Position numbers and translations under genes: made by a program
From: Entomortierella parvispora
Lineage: Eukaryota; Mortierellomycota; Mortierellomycetes; Mortierellales; Mortierellaceae
DNA: 64,000 nucleotides
Assembly (NCBI GenBank): GCA_963573315.1
Contig: OY752142.1
Span: forward strand, 496,001-560,000
Reading direction: 5' to 3'
Shown: piece by piece, positions 10,688-21,164 of the stretch
Layout: every line of letters begins with the position of its first letter
Numbering within the stretch: position 1 is the first letter of the stretch
The notes under the pieces: generated by a model
What the model was told of the DNA's origin: nothing
Database searches by the model: none
Seen by the model: only the letters and a program-made list of their open reading frames with translations

Positions 10688-12881
10688 TTATTGGACGTTG
10701 GGCATGCTTTGCATCTGCCCGTAAAAATTCGATTCCTCGAGTGTTACCTCCAGGGTCGGTTTTGAGTACATCTCTAACTTATCCTGCAAGTGTGCCACAC
10801 AGGAAGATCAATCCTTTTTTTTACCATTCCAATAGGAATGTAAATAAAGAGTAGACTTGGAGAACCAGATAAAAGACCAGTAATCAGAAACATTGGCTCA
10901 CTCGTCTTTTCTTCTCTTTGGTAGGAGTAGGTCTTGATCCGGGGATAGCATCGCACAATCCTGAGAGACTGTCATCAGCGACGGAAAGATGAGATCGTCG
11001 AATGACTTCTTCCCGCATACGAAGGGAAAATTTCAACGACTCCAAGACGCAGGCCTTCATCCTTTTCGCGAAGTGGGATTTCCGCAGAGGAACTAACATT
11101 CTACCCACCTGACGCAGGCGATACGTTCCCATGAAGTCAAGAGCCAAGAGCTTGGTCTCATCTTTGTAAGAAGTTGACCCAAACACAGTTAGTTCCGAGG
11201 GGGGAATGGATTCTCTTGAGATCTCACGGATCTGACAATTCCACGAGTCTCGAAGACAACGAACAAGTTTGAATTTGTCACGAGGCTCTTTATCCAGTTT
11301 GGGTTCGTTGACAAGAGCTGACTCTGCTATGTAAATCTGTTGGCCTTCCGAGAGAGCGACAGCGTCCGCCATGTTTGCATGTATTTCGGCCTGAACAGAA
11401 AGATCCCTCCCTCGATTTTTTCTCTCTTTCGATCCAGTCACAGGTATTTCGAAACATCGAGAAGGAATCATAACCAATGTTAAAGCGCCACGAATAAAAG
11501 TCCATGTCAAGAAACCAAACCCTTCTCTTTCGCAAAGGTTCTCAGGTAGTTCGTCTGTGAAATTCAGATAGTGCGAGCTATGAAGAGAGCACATAAATGA
11601 TCAGATCCACAACATTCCAATGGTGCTGCAATTGATTTCGTACAATTGCACTTACTAATTGTACACGATACTTTCTAAGTACGTGACAATAGGGTCATTA
11701 TGATCCTCATTCTTCAGGGCGGCACACACATTGCTATACGTATTGTTGGTTTTGAATGGATCGCAGATGCGGGAGAGGATCGGGAGAACAGTCGGCCATT
11801 TTTCTTCCAGTTGCGGATCGGATGCAGAGCAAGCATTAGCCAGTTTAAGCTCATCGCTGGACAATTCAGAAGCGAACCCCGAGCCCACAGAGACATCGGC
11901 AATATCGTCCAACGCCAGTGATAAGGGCGACTGTGGCTTTAATTTGTATTCGTTAAATTTCGCCAACAGATCCAACTCTCCGATCTTCCATTGCACCTTT
12001 TGATTAAGTTTCCTCATGGCGGCGTCTTTGTGAAAAAAAAGAGAAAAAAGAAAAGGTATATCAATGTTCCCGTTCTAGCAACAACTTCACATGACATCTC
12101 ATGATACCCGACATGTTGAGTTCATGTCGACATTGTTTATTATGGGGGGAACGATCATACGTACAATACATCTTCCTGTCTCGTGGATATGGGGCGGCTA
12201 TTGGGGTAGACGGGATCAATAGAACCTCAGTATATGAGAAGTTACGAAGATGTTTGACATAGCGCATAATTGATTACCATGCTGCTCCTCAGAAGGCTCT
12301 TCAGTCAAGAAGCAAGTCTCAGACAATGGCTTCGTCGACAAAGCCGTACGTAGAAGAGGAGCTTGAGACGACAATGTCAATGACAATTGACACATCCCAT
12401 TATTTGCTTTATGCCTCTTTTCTCGGGCTAGAAAAAACAACCGGCGCAAGAGTTAGTTCACTTATGACAACTCAATGGCACCACAAACAACGTGTCTGGT
12501 ACCATCGTTTGCGTCTTGGTACGCATCGCCAACAAAGCCGGTATTATAAATTTTTCCTTTCAGTTTAGTCTTCGCCTGGGACTCGAGAAGCTTCTTGTGC
12601 AGAATTCCTGATTCGTCCTCGTGGAAGTATGTCCACAGGTTCTCACAATATGACCGAAGTTTCGTATTGAATTGACCTCGAGACTTCATGAGGAAACTCA
12701 GTGCCTCAAAAAAACGTTCAAGGTCCGTTTCCCCAGATTCCAGATAATGTTCAGGGAGCCATTGCTGAGGAGAATGTGCAAGAAAGTAACCAAAGATCGG
12801 ATCTTCAGCTATTTTATTGGGCAGGTGAATTGTGTCCAGATTCTCCGAGAAGTGCAGATGGCGGGGCGTAAGTGTATAACT
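10688..12881 (-). CDS. Lineage-expanded Mucoromycota/Mortierella protein of unknown function (5' exon not found)
   Basis: Five exons join in phase: 12881-12482, 12427-12278, 12025-11656, 11577-10902, 10783-10688 (stop TAA 10690-10688), about 563 residues plus a missing start exon. The N-terminal block has IAEDPIFGYFLAHSPQQWL and QFNTKLRSYCENLWTYFHED. The C-terminal block has CEREGFGFLTWTFIRGALTL, ADAVALSEGQQIYIAESAL, LRDSWNCQIREISRESIPP, FGSTSYKDETKLLALDFMG and YRLRQVGRMLVPLR. I recall this two-block architecture from large, uncharacterised protein families of Mucoromycota, but cannot name a domain. The Asp and Glu in ADAVAL...IYIAES are spaced a little like a PD-(D/E)XK nuclease core, with no lysine at the third position; that is speculation. 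The acceptor assumed at 12882 follows TTGCATAG, and I could not place an ATG upstream, so the gene may be truncated. Confidence 0.6.
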
Positions 12882-12986
12882 CTATGCAAGTTATCAGACG
12901 AGGAATATTATCTTCTGGCACTTCCCTGTACGTCATATTGTTACCGTCACGTTAAGGAAGATAAAGGCATGAAGGACGAATTTGTT

Positions 12987-13692
12987 TAAGGGGCCACCTG
13001 GACACAAACAGCGTGGTGTGGTGTACCCGGCCATGTCATATCCAAGGGATACGACATATATGCCGGACGGCACACCACGATATACCTACCTTTCACTGCC
13101 GGATGTAGTCACGGGCGCAGCTACTGTGCAAGACCACCGTTTTTGAAAGTACTGTCCATCACATAACTGCCGGATGTAGTCGCGGACGCAGTTGTAGTGT
13201 AAGATCATGATTCTTGCAAAGAAGAGTGGCCACAGAGATAGCGCAATGTCAAATACCATTTGAGCATCGCCCATCACACCTCTGCATTTGCTTGGGACTC
13301 AAGAGGAAGAACATACGGTGCTTTTTTTTATCGATATAATGGGTATTCAAGAGAGATATGTTCAAGGGGCCACCTGGACACAAACAGCGTAGTGTGATGT
13401 ACCCGGCCATGTCATATCCAAGGGGTGCGACACATATGCCGGACGGTACACCACGATATACCTACCTTTCACTGCCGGATGTAGTCACGGGCGCAGCTAC
13501 TGTGCAAGACCACCGTTTTTGCAAGAATTGCCCATCACATAACTGCCGGATGTAGTCGCGGACGCAGTTGTTGTGTTAGACCATGATTATTGCAAAAAAA
13601 GCGGCCACAGAGATAGCGCAATGTCAAATACCATTTGAGCATCGCCCATCACACCTCTGCATTTGCTTGGGGTTCAAGAGGAAGAAAAAAAG
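12987..13692. repeat. Tandem direct duplication, period 376 bp, with nested 71-bp repeat
   Basis: Two copies of about 330 bp (12987-13316 and 13363-13692) start with GGGGCCACCTGGACAC and end near CATTTGCTTGGG. They are nearly identical and are separated by about 45 bp. Inside each copy CTGCCGGATGTAGTC recurs 71 bp apart (13096 and 13167 in copy 1). An open frame on the plus strand occurs in both copies, but the base differences between copies change amino acids freely, so I do not call it a gene. There are no terminal inverted repeats or LTR-like TG...CA ends. Confidence 0.85.
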
Positions 13693-14192
13693 GTGGCGCA
13701 GAAACTGAAAATCACAAAATCATGTAAAAGCCGGAGAGATTAGGCAGTAATACATACCTCCATATTGAGTCTTGGGATGTCGAGGAAATGTTTGGATAAT
13801 GAGGAAATGGGGATGACGTGAGAAAGAGATGCGCGACAATGCGACAATCACAGGAAGTCAAAAAGACGCGGACTTTTCACGTGATATCGCTACTATCGCC
13901 CAGGGGCCGTTCAGACAGTCTCACTCAAAATAAATGCACGTGCTAGGAACGAAGCGCGCGCAAACCTTTCAACCAAAGGACGTAAAAAAAAAACTTTTGT
14001 CCTACAGACAAACATATTATGACAGAACATTGGGGCGAAGCTTGCCACCGGTTGGGAAGAGTTGGGTGCACCTCTGCATTCTGTGCCGCTCATTGCTCAT
14101 TCTCGATGCCGTCGAATCCTCTCCTCTGCCCGTCCTTCTCGTCTCTGCATCCCATCCTGACCACAACCTAGAAACTACAGGAACCAATATCC
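13693..14192. other. Upstream region of the methyltransferase fusion gene
   Basis: No gene seen. Contains an A-run at 13985-13994 and a pyrimidine-rich stretch (about 14110-14160) shortly before the ATG at 14193. Confidence 0.4.
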
Positions 14193-17080
14193 ATGTTTGA
14201 ACAGGCGGACTATGCCCAGGCGTTCAGCTACAACGGCACGCTGCGCAAGCTGGAGGTGATTCGACCGGCAACAACTCACGAGGGTGAGGGCCGGGACTTT
14301 GTACTTCTCGAGGACGTGGCAGATCACTTTGGAATCGCGCACCTATCAAACATGCACTTTGAACGGCAGGATGGCCTCTCGCTGTCCTTTGCACGGGACA
14401 GGAGTTTGCGCAGGTACTTGTCTCTGGTACACTTCTAGCGAGCTTTTTATTGGAGACACAGAGAAAGGAACCTTCCTGGCCACCCATTCATTCATTCATC
14501 CTTTCCTAGACATGTGCCAGAACGCATCCCCGCCTGCAAGGGAACCATCATCTACATCATCCCCAGGGATCATCCCAGTTCCAGTGCAACAGCTCCTCCA
14601 CCGTTGTTGTCATCCTCGTCGTCGCGTAGAGCACCAGCGCTGACCAACCAGGGCGTGGATGTTGAAGTCTTGCAGGAATCGGAGTCCGGATCAGATGCAG
14701 CAAAGCGGCGGCAGCGGTTCCGTCAATCAATTGTCATCAACATTCCTGAGGCCCAGAATCCGCATGGACCCATCCCACCAGGCCATCTTCGAACAGAAAG
14801 CGTTGTCCACAGCGCCAACCACACACGTGATCTTGAAGGCGAAGGCGAAGAAGAGTTCAGCGCCGAACTCGAAGAGCATGGACGGGAAGTCACCGAGAAA
14901 GTCCGTCAGGAGGCTGAGGGCGCCGTCATAAATGTGCTCCAGCGATATAAGGCCATCTTAGTCTGGTTTGCGCTCATCTTAGCCAAGGCGGAGGGGATTT
15001 TCAATACGTCCTACGACTTTGAGCATGCAAACGGTCCGCGCTTCTTTGTTATTCTCCCGAGCCATGATCATAAGTGGGACGCAGCCAATGTCCTGTCAAA
15101 CCAGTTTCGACTCTACTTCCTCTGCGAGTGTGGGGAGCACACACCAGCTGCTGGGAACGAAAACCCAGAGGTCCCTTGTTTGCACTTGGCAGATACGGAA
15201 GGCTACCGAGTGCCCAACCCGGTCAAACTCATCGAAAAGTTCGGTCCCTACTTGATGGTCATGCTGGAGATGCTGAAGTTCAATAGTCAAATTGCAGGAT
15301 ACTCTCTGCCAGGACTCTCGGCTGCAGGAGAGCTCTTCCCAGCTGAATCATTACCACCAACATCGCTTGCGTTGGATCGGATCAACAAGTCGATTGCTTA
15401 CATTGAAACGGTGGCGTGTTTGAACACGTCTCGACCATGGGACCTGACAGATTATCTTGCGGATGTGAACGCTGCAGATGGGGTTTATCCTGACAACAGA
15501 CTCTTTTCATTTCTGGAGATGGATAAGAACAAGTCTCGGTATAGCAAGATGTATCGAGTAAAGACTATGTCCACCCGAGCCGATTGGGTATGCAGGAAGC
15601 ACCAACCCTCGACTCTCAAGAAAGACTATAGCGAGTTTGAGTGCACACTTTCTACCGTGGGAGCATATCTGGATTACCAGCGCGGAAAGATTATCGTGAC
15701 AATTGCCTCAACTGCTCACAGCGATCAACTCTGCAGTGTTCTGACAGAAACACCTGGAGCCAAACACTATGATCTAGAATTGGCAATGGATTCAAACCAT
15801 TCACCCGCAGATCTGGAGAAGCTTCAAAAACTGGCAGAGGGCTCGACTATTCGGTCCGTGTCCGTCTCTATACCACCGTCATCACAGTCGTCTTCAGCCT
15901 ACCAAGCAACCCCAGCAGGATTAGCCAATCAGGATGGGAGTCATTCGGACTATGCCTCAATATCTAGCCAAAGCAGCGCTCGCTCAGACTCATTATCCAG
16001 TGACCAACCTTCACCAATATCGCCAGAGAAAAAGTTGCCTGACTGGGTTTACACATATTATGACCAACAACCCAAGCAGCAGTACGAGGATGGCCGAACG
16101 CGGCACGCTGTTGAATCTGCGCCTTATATGCTTCCAAATGATCTCCCAGAATCCGACCGATTGGAAGGCCAACACTATATTGTGAGATACATCTTCCAAG
16201 GCAACTACAACGTCAAGCTAGACAGGACTGCCCCGTTAAGAATTCTTGATGTTGCAACAGGAACGGGTATTTGGGCGATGGAGATGGCGCATGAGTTCCC
16301 AAACGCAGAGATCCACGGAATCGACTTGTCTCCAATTTATCCCACAGGCGAGACCAGCGACAGGACTGTTCCTCCCAACTGCCACTTTCGGCTGTGCAAT
16401 GTCCTAGATGGCATTCCATTCCCGGATAACCACTTTGATTACGTTTATATGCGCCTTCTCGTATATGCTTTCACACCTGCCCAGAGGAAGCAAGTCAACG
16501 CGGAAGTAAGTTTGAAATGATGTAGAGCTGAAGAAGTTGATACATACCTATGGTGTTGACCTGTATAGCATTTTTGATCCTCGTCTAGCTGCTTCGCATC
16601 CTCAAGCCTTCAGGTCATATCCAGCTCGTCGAGTCGGATGGCTTGATTTATAACCCAGGACCTACAACAGACATGGCAAATGCCTTATCCCTCGACACAC
16701 CCATGAAGAAAAATGTGGACCCGACCGAAGTCCAGCGACTCAAGCCAGGGCTTAAACGCGCGGGATACACACATGTCAACTCATTCTGTATTGCGCTACC
16801 TGTGGGCGATTGGGGCGGATTGCTGGGACAACTGAGCCGACAGAACATGCATGGACTATCTTCGATTTGGCTTCGAGGCGAACTAGGGCGGCAATCTGCT
16901 GAACTATGTGAGACAACTTTGGCCGAGATGGATCGAGAGTGTGAGCAACTCCAGTCGTTCTACAGAGTATGGCTAGTCGTAGGCCAGAAACCGGGTCTGA
17001 CAACCATTACATCGCCATCCACGCCACTTTCACCAATAACGCCAATTCCGTCGTCCCGAAAAGAATACAGGTTCACTTAG
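14193..17080 (+). CDS. Mortierella-type multidomain protein fused to a LaeA-like SAM methyltransferase
   Basis: Three exons, 14193-14413, 14510-16505 and 16589-17080, join in phase to give 902 residues. Residues 1-100 form a small N-terminal domain (YAQAFSYNGTLRKLEVIRP ... HVPERIPACKGTIIYIIP). Residues about 235-530 form a long domain with FFVILPSHD, NQFRLYFLCECGEH and VKLIEKFGPYLMVMLEMLK, ending in a segment LELAMDSNHSPADLEKLQKL. I recall the same segments preceding leucine-rich repeats in many Mortierella proteins. Instead of LRRs, a Ser-rich linker (about 540-580) leads into a class I methyltransferase (about 584-850): DWVYTYYD, motif I RILDVATGTGIWAMEMA (about 650), acidic post-I GIDLSP, NCHFRLCNVLDGIPFPDNHF, and LLRILKPSGHIQLVESDG. 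LaeA-like enzymes use SAM; the substrate is unknown. Fusion of the two modules is unusual. Splice joints fall inside well-conserved methyltransferase sequence, so the model is firm. Confidence 0.85.
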
Positions 17081-17435
17081 CCTCGTTCCCTCACCTCGAC
17101 ACGTTGTTGTATCCTCTGTTGGCCATACATTAATTGCAATAATACCCAGTTGGTCAGGATGTTTTCAATAAAGTGCTACTTTGGACCTAGGACTACAAAC
17201 CCTGTGAAGTGAGGTATATCTACGCCAGGGCTTGGCATGGCGGCCTTGGGTCTTTGATGGCGAAGCTGGCAAAGTCGGGCAAAGTCGATCAGTCGGCTCA
17301 CGATGTAACACAAGGTCCAAGCCACACTTAAAAAGACGAAGACGGACAGAAGACACGCGTCCCTTTTCGTCCTTCTCACCACTCTTTTCTATTCTCACAC
17401 CCTGCACGTCACCTTTATCCTCACCTCAATCAATT
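17081..17435. other. Intergenic spacer and F-box promoter
   Basis: AATAAT and CAATAAAG at about 17138 and 17168 suit polyadenylation of the upstream gene. The region before 17436 is pyrimidine-rich. The frame of the next gene is open back to 17232 but has no ATG before 17436. Confidence 0.4.
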
Positions 17436-18731
17436 ATGGATAATCAGGTAGTCCTCCAGTCCAGCTCGGCTGCAACGAGGGCCCTGGATATTTCCGAAAT
17501 CCGGACACAGATCAGCTTGTTCCTGAACTGTGAACAGAGAGCTCGCTGTTCGATGGTCTCTCGAGCATGGCGTGACATATTCTCTCCCATTGTTTACATC
17601 TCGGTCGACCTGGGCGCCGAGGTCGACGTCCAACAGGGCGAAAGTACAGTCAAGCTGCCGCCTGTGGACGTTATCCAAAGGAATGGAGCGGCCATGAGGG
17701 ATCTAACGGTGTGTCTGCCAAGCACATATACCCGGGTTCTTTTGTCGACGATCAGGCATCTCCAGAGTCTGACAGTGTTGCGCTCAACAGCCAAATGTTC
17801 TCCACAGAATGGACCCGGAGAGGTGAAATTGCTTTTGGAATATAACCCTTCCCTCCAGCGACTGAAGTTGGATCAATTTCAAGGGCCCACCATCTCTACC
17901 ACTTTAAAGGAGATTGGACAGACTTGCAGTCAATTGAAGCATCTGTCCTTTGTCCAATCAAACATCAGTCTGGTGCGCCTTACGGAGATCATGATGGATG
18001 CTCCACAGATAACGAGTTTGTCCATCGACCGCTGCAGCCTGGACGGGGTCATTCACGTTATCGAACAGCCATTATTCCCGCACCTAGAAAATCTTGAGGC
18101 GGTAAACTCGGGGAACCATCTTCCTTTTCTTGCTCCTCAATGCGCAGATAGGACATTGGACAATCTTCGGCTCTATCCCAGATTGACAACAATGATCATC
18201 CGTGGTCAGCTGAAAAAAAAGGGAAATCGGCTGCCGCAGTTGTTGGCCCAGTGCCCTCAATTGACAGAGTTGACTTTACACGGGTCTCCGTTGTTGGAAG
18301 AAGTCTTTGATTCCTTGACGAGCCGTTTCGGAATGTTGACTAGACTCGACTTTCTGGAGGCGGGCCTCAGAAGTTTGTCCATGTGCGACAAGATTCTTGG
18401 GTCCTGCCCGCAATTGGTTTATTTTGGCTATCCTTCTTATAGCGATCCTTCTGAACACCTTTCCACGACGCACAAAGATTATGAAAATGTTGGGTCGCAA
18501 GACTGGGCCTGTCGAAGACTGAAGACTCTCATGTTCAAGAAAGTCAGTTGGTCTCGACGTGCTCCTTGGAATGAAAAGACCATGGGGCAGCTCTCGACCC
18601 TGAGTGAACTGATGGTGTTTGAGGCTGGTTTAATGTCTGGAAAGACGGCCGATGAGTTGCGTCAGATGGTGCAGAGGTGGCCAAAGTTGGACCGCTTTTC
18701 CTGTTTGAAACCAGGTCTGCCCTCCTCTTAG
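17436..18731 (+). CDS. F-box/leucine-rich-repeat protein
   Basis: Intronless, 431 residues. The ATG at 17436 is the first in the frame. The F-box is at residues about 15-60 (DISEIRTQISLFLNCEQRAR, CSMVSRAWRDIFSPIVYISV). A leucine-rich array follows (repeats such as LLLEYNPSLQRLKLDQF and LLAQCPQLTELTLHGSPLL). The C-terminal family block is degenerate (ELRQMVQRWPKLDRF). Predicted substrate adaptor of an SCF ubiquitin ligase through Skp1 binding; target unknown. It is more diverged than the tandem cluster at 48-56 kb and lies head-to-tail with the next F-box gene about 1 kb downstream. Confidence 0.82.
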   Translation: MDNQVVLQSSSAATRALDISEIRTQISLFLNCEQRARCSMVSRAWRDIFSPIVYISVDLGAEVDVQQGESTVKLPPVDVIQRNGAAMRDLTVCLPSTYTRVLLSTIRHLQSLTVLRSTAKCSPQNGPGEVKLLLEYNPSLQRLKLDQFQGPTISTTLKEIGQTCSQLKHLSFVQSNISLVRLTEIMMDAPQITSLSIDRCSLDGVIHVIEQPLFPHLENLEAVNSGNHLPFLAPQCADRTLDNLRLYPRLTTMIIRGQLKKKGNRLPQLLAQCPQLTELTLHGSPLLEEVFDSLTSRFGMLTRLDFLEAGLRSLSMCDKILGSCPQLVYFGYPSYSDPSEHLSTTHKDYENVGSQDWACRRLKTLMFKKVSWSRRAPWNEKTMGQLSTLSELMVFEAGLMSGKTADELRQMVQRWPKLDRFSCLKPGLPSS

Positions 18732-19764
18732 ACCACATCGCCTGAACACAAACCACAGTTGACAAATAAAAAAAAGGGGCGCTGTAGAGGTCTCGACATG
18801 CTTTTTCCTTCTACAGTCTTCCCTGAAATACCATATCCGATCCCATTATTTCTACCGCGACTGACCTCATCAAGGATGCCCTGGACTCTGCTTCCTCGGT
18901 CGCCCTTATTGCCACTGCTCTGAAGGCAGCTTCATCGCTCACTTTCGCGATCTTCACCATTGAGCAAGGCGCTCCGGAGGCCATCGGAGGTTACTTAGTG
19001 AAGTTGACTACAGAATCTATGATTTTGCACACCATCCTTGCTCTTGGCTTTACCGAGAACGGATAGCGATAGGATCATGGGCTGCCTCTACTCCATAGTT
19101 TTTCACCACAGTCCATACTTCAAAGCTTTTCCCTTTTTCGATTTTTGAGTTTTTCTACGGACCTTTTCCACCTCCAATCCACAGTGTCCACCATGGGCAC
19201 GCTCGGATCGGTGGTAACAACAATTCAGGATATGTTTTTAACGAAACTCCCTCGCGAGACTGGGGTTTATTATCTGTTAAGATGGCAACATTTTGAAATA
19301 CCGAGACAGATGAGGTTTTAGAGCGATCTCGACGGGAGCAGGAGCGAGGTAGCATCTGGGCTCCAGAGACCGGGCGAGAAAAATAAAGCCTAGAAGTGGG
19401 TTCTTTGGTCAGTTGGTTACTCCGAGAAAGGGGAGACTAATGGATAGACGCGTTTCGATTCAAAAATTCAAGGGCTTGAACAAAGAGCGAACAGTGGCTA
19501 TTCATTGCGAGGTCCCTGTACTGTACCATTTGTCGATTTGTGGTCAACCCTTCCGGCTTTGTGGTCCCAGAATGCCGGTAACAAAAGGCTCAGGGCATGA
19601 ATACAGGTGCTGAACTTGGTGACCTTGCTGATCGCTTTATCATCCTGTGGTCCCCTTTGTTCAGCTTCTCTATCCTTGTAGTACCCTTCTTTCCTTCTTT
19701 TTCTTCCTCCAGTCCCAACTAGTCATTATCAGATCTCTTGCCACTTACACTTTCAAAACGAACC
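18732..19764. other. Intergenic with a hydrophobic coding remnant
   Basis: Apart from the open segment at 18839-19066 (listed separately) I see only a TTTCTTCC-rich tract at about 19685-19715 that serves as upstream region for the F-box gene at 19765. Confidence 0.4.
18839..19066 (+). other. Possible exon or gene relic, hydrophobic, no start codon
   Basis: A 75-codon open stretch, read from a GAT at 18839 to a TAG at 19064-19066, has protein-like composition: TDLIKDALDSASSVALIATA, LKAASSLTFAIFTIEQGAP, LVKLTTESMILHTILALGF. It has regular hydrophobic helices and synonymous-looking C/T third positions. There is no ATG until residue 59 and a TGA lies just upstream. Either a 5' exon is missing or this is the 3' end of a decayed gene. 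I cannot assign a family. Confidence 0.3.
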
Positions 19765-20796
19765 ATGGACTTCCCGCTGCAGCCCCCTGAGCTTGGGTAC
19801 ATGATTTCCCAGAACTTCAACAGCAAAGACCTTGACCGCTGTTCTCGAGTTTCCAAAAGTTGGCGCCACTTCTTCCTCCCGTTGCTGCTGCAAGACCGGA
19901 CTTTCCAACTGTCTCCAGTGAACCACCCTAGCCCCCACATGACCTTCCTGCGTCACTATGGTCGACACATTGAGCACTTGGGATGCAAGTTCGCCCGCCC
20001 TTTACTCGATGATCGGAGGCCGCTTTTTCCAAATGCTCAAAGTCTTCATATAGGTACTCGGCAAACTGAACAAGATCTGGCCGAGATGTTACCCTGGGTT
20101 CGACATTGTCCTCAACTCCGATCGCTGCGGTTGCAAAAAGTCACGGCTGGTCATGGAGCCACTGCTCCTGACTGGACCCTGCTTGCGACTCTCCAACAGC
20201 TGACGGAACTTGGAGTGGATGCAAGACTTTCAAAGGCGTCTTTGGAGATGCTCTTGCGGTCGTGTACACATTTGACGAGCCTGTGGCTCAAAGGCATGCG
20301 GTTCGAACGACCGGCTCACAACATTTTGGTTCCGCGCCTTGGGGTCATGACAGTGATCGATCTTATCGACTGTGATGTGAAGGATGGTCCTGATACCGGC
20401 CTGATTTGCAGACACATCCTCTGTTCAAGTCCAAATCTTGTCACATTCACCTGGCCGACGTTGGTCGTTGACCATCTTGAACGGAGCACGGGTCAGGGCA
20501 ATGCTGCAGGCGAGATTGCGCCGAGTGTAGGAGCTTGGGCTTGTGTGACTTTGCGGGTCCTGAGGATCAACTATCTCCAATGGTCGACGAGCGCACAGCG
20601 GAATGGAGTGATGATGGAGCAGTTGAGGAGACTCCCAGAGTTGACTCATCTATCTGTGAACGGCATGGCAAACGGCGGCGCGCAGTGGAGAACTGGGTCA
20701 TTCAACAGATATGTGCTGACTGTGGATCCTCGCTTGAGGTGGATGGTTACCGCTTGGCCATTGATCCAAAATTATACCTTGAAATATGTTCTATAA
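19765..20796 (+). CDS. F-box/leucine-rich-repeat protein
   Basis: Intronless, 343 residues from the first ATG of the frame (19765, in a good context AACCATGGAC). The F-box is at residues about 3-45: PPELGYMISQNFNSKDLDRC and SRVSKSWRHFFLPLLLQDRT. LRR-like repeats follow (HCPQLRSLRLQKV, SCTHLTSLWLKGM), then the family landmarks HILCSSPNLVTFTWPTLVVD and DPRLRWMVTAWPLIQNYT. This layout, without the long charged insertion of the cluster genes, is like the gene at 4007. Predicted SCF ubiquitin-ligase adaptor. Confidence 0.82.
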   Translation: MDFPLQPPELGYMISQNFNSKDLDRCSRVSKSWRHFFLPLLLQDRTFQLSPVNHPSPHMTFLRHYGRHIEHLGCKFARPLLDDRRPLFPNAQSLHIGTRQTEQDLAEMLPWVRHCPQLRSLRLQKVTAGHGATAPDWTLLATLQQLTELGVDARLSKASLEMLLRSCTHLTSLWLKGMRFERPAHNILVPRLGVMTVIDLIDCDVKDGPDTGLICRHILCSSPNLVTFTWPTLVVDHLERSTGQGNAAGEIAPSVGAWACVTLRVLRINYLQWSTSAQRNGVMMEQLRRLPELTHLSVNGMANGGAQWRTGSFNRYVLTVDPRLRWMVTAWPLIQNYTLKYVL

Positions 20797-21164
20797 ATGA
20801 TGTTACTCTGGTTTCCTCCCCTTCCATGGATCCAACAGGTCGTTCTATGAAGACAATTGAAAACCTGCATACAATTTTATTGAACGTCGAGCGCATTCTG
20901 CTTCTACCAGAAAGATCTGTTACTCTTTGTCCTGTTTTCACTCTGACGGCTTTTCCATGCAAAGACGATCGTTGTATATCTGCCATCCGTTCTATCATTC
21001 ACAACAGATTTGGCACCACAGCAAGAACAATTTTCGGGACTAAGGGCTTGACACCTATTCAGGAACAAAGACAAACGGATCTCGGCAGCCAATGGGCTCG
21101 AGTGCGCTCATTGTGTTGTACGGACAAACACAAGTAGAAAGGAAAAAAGAATTCAGTAAACCAG
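20797..21164. other. Intergenic, no supported gene
   Basis: An open frame overlapping the end of the F-box gene runs on to 21137 but shows no domain and no independent start. I regard it as chance. Confidence 0.4.

Noticed and set aside
12672-12989. Plus-strand 105-codon frame
   Set aside because: It is antisense to the well-supported N-terminal exon of the unknown-family gene (12482-12881).
13358-13555. Small protein encoded in both copies of the 376-bp repeat
   Set aside because: Differences between copies are mostly amino-acid changing and the first copy ends early; this is shared by duplication, not by constraint.
12987-13692. LTR pair or solo-LTR of a retrotransposon
   Set aside because: No TG...CA termini, no target-site duplication visible, only about 45 bp between copies and no element body.
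20535-21137. 200-codon plus-strand frame overlapping the F-box gene at 19765-20796
   Set aside because: The first half is an out-of-frame shadow of the F-box gene and the rest shows no domain.
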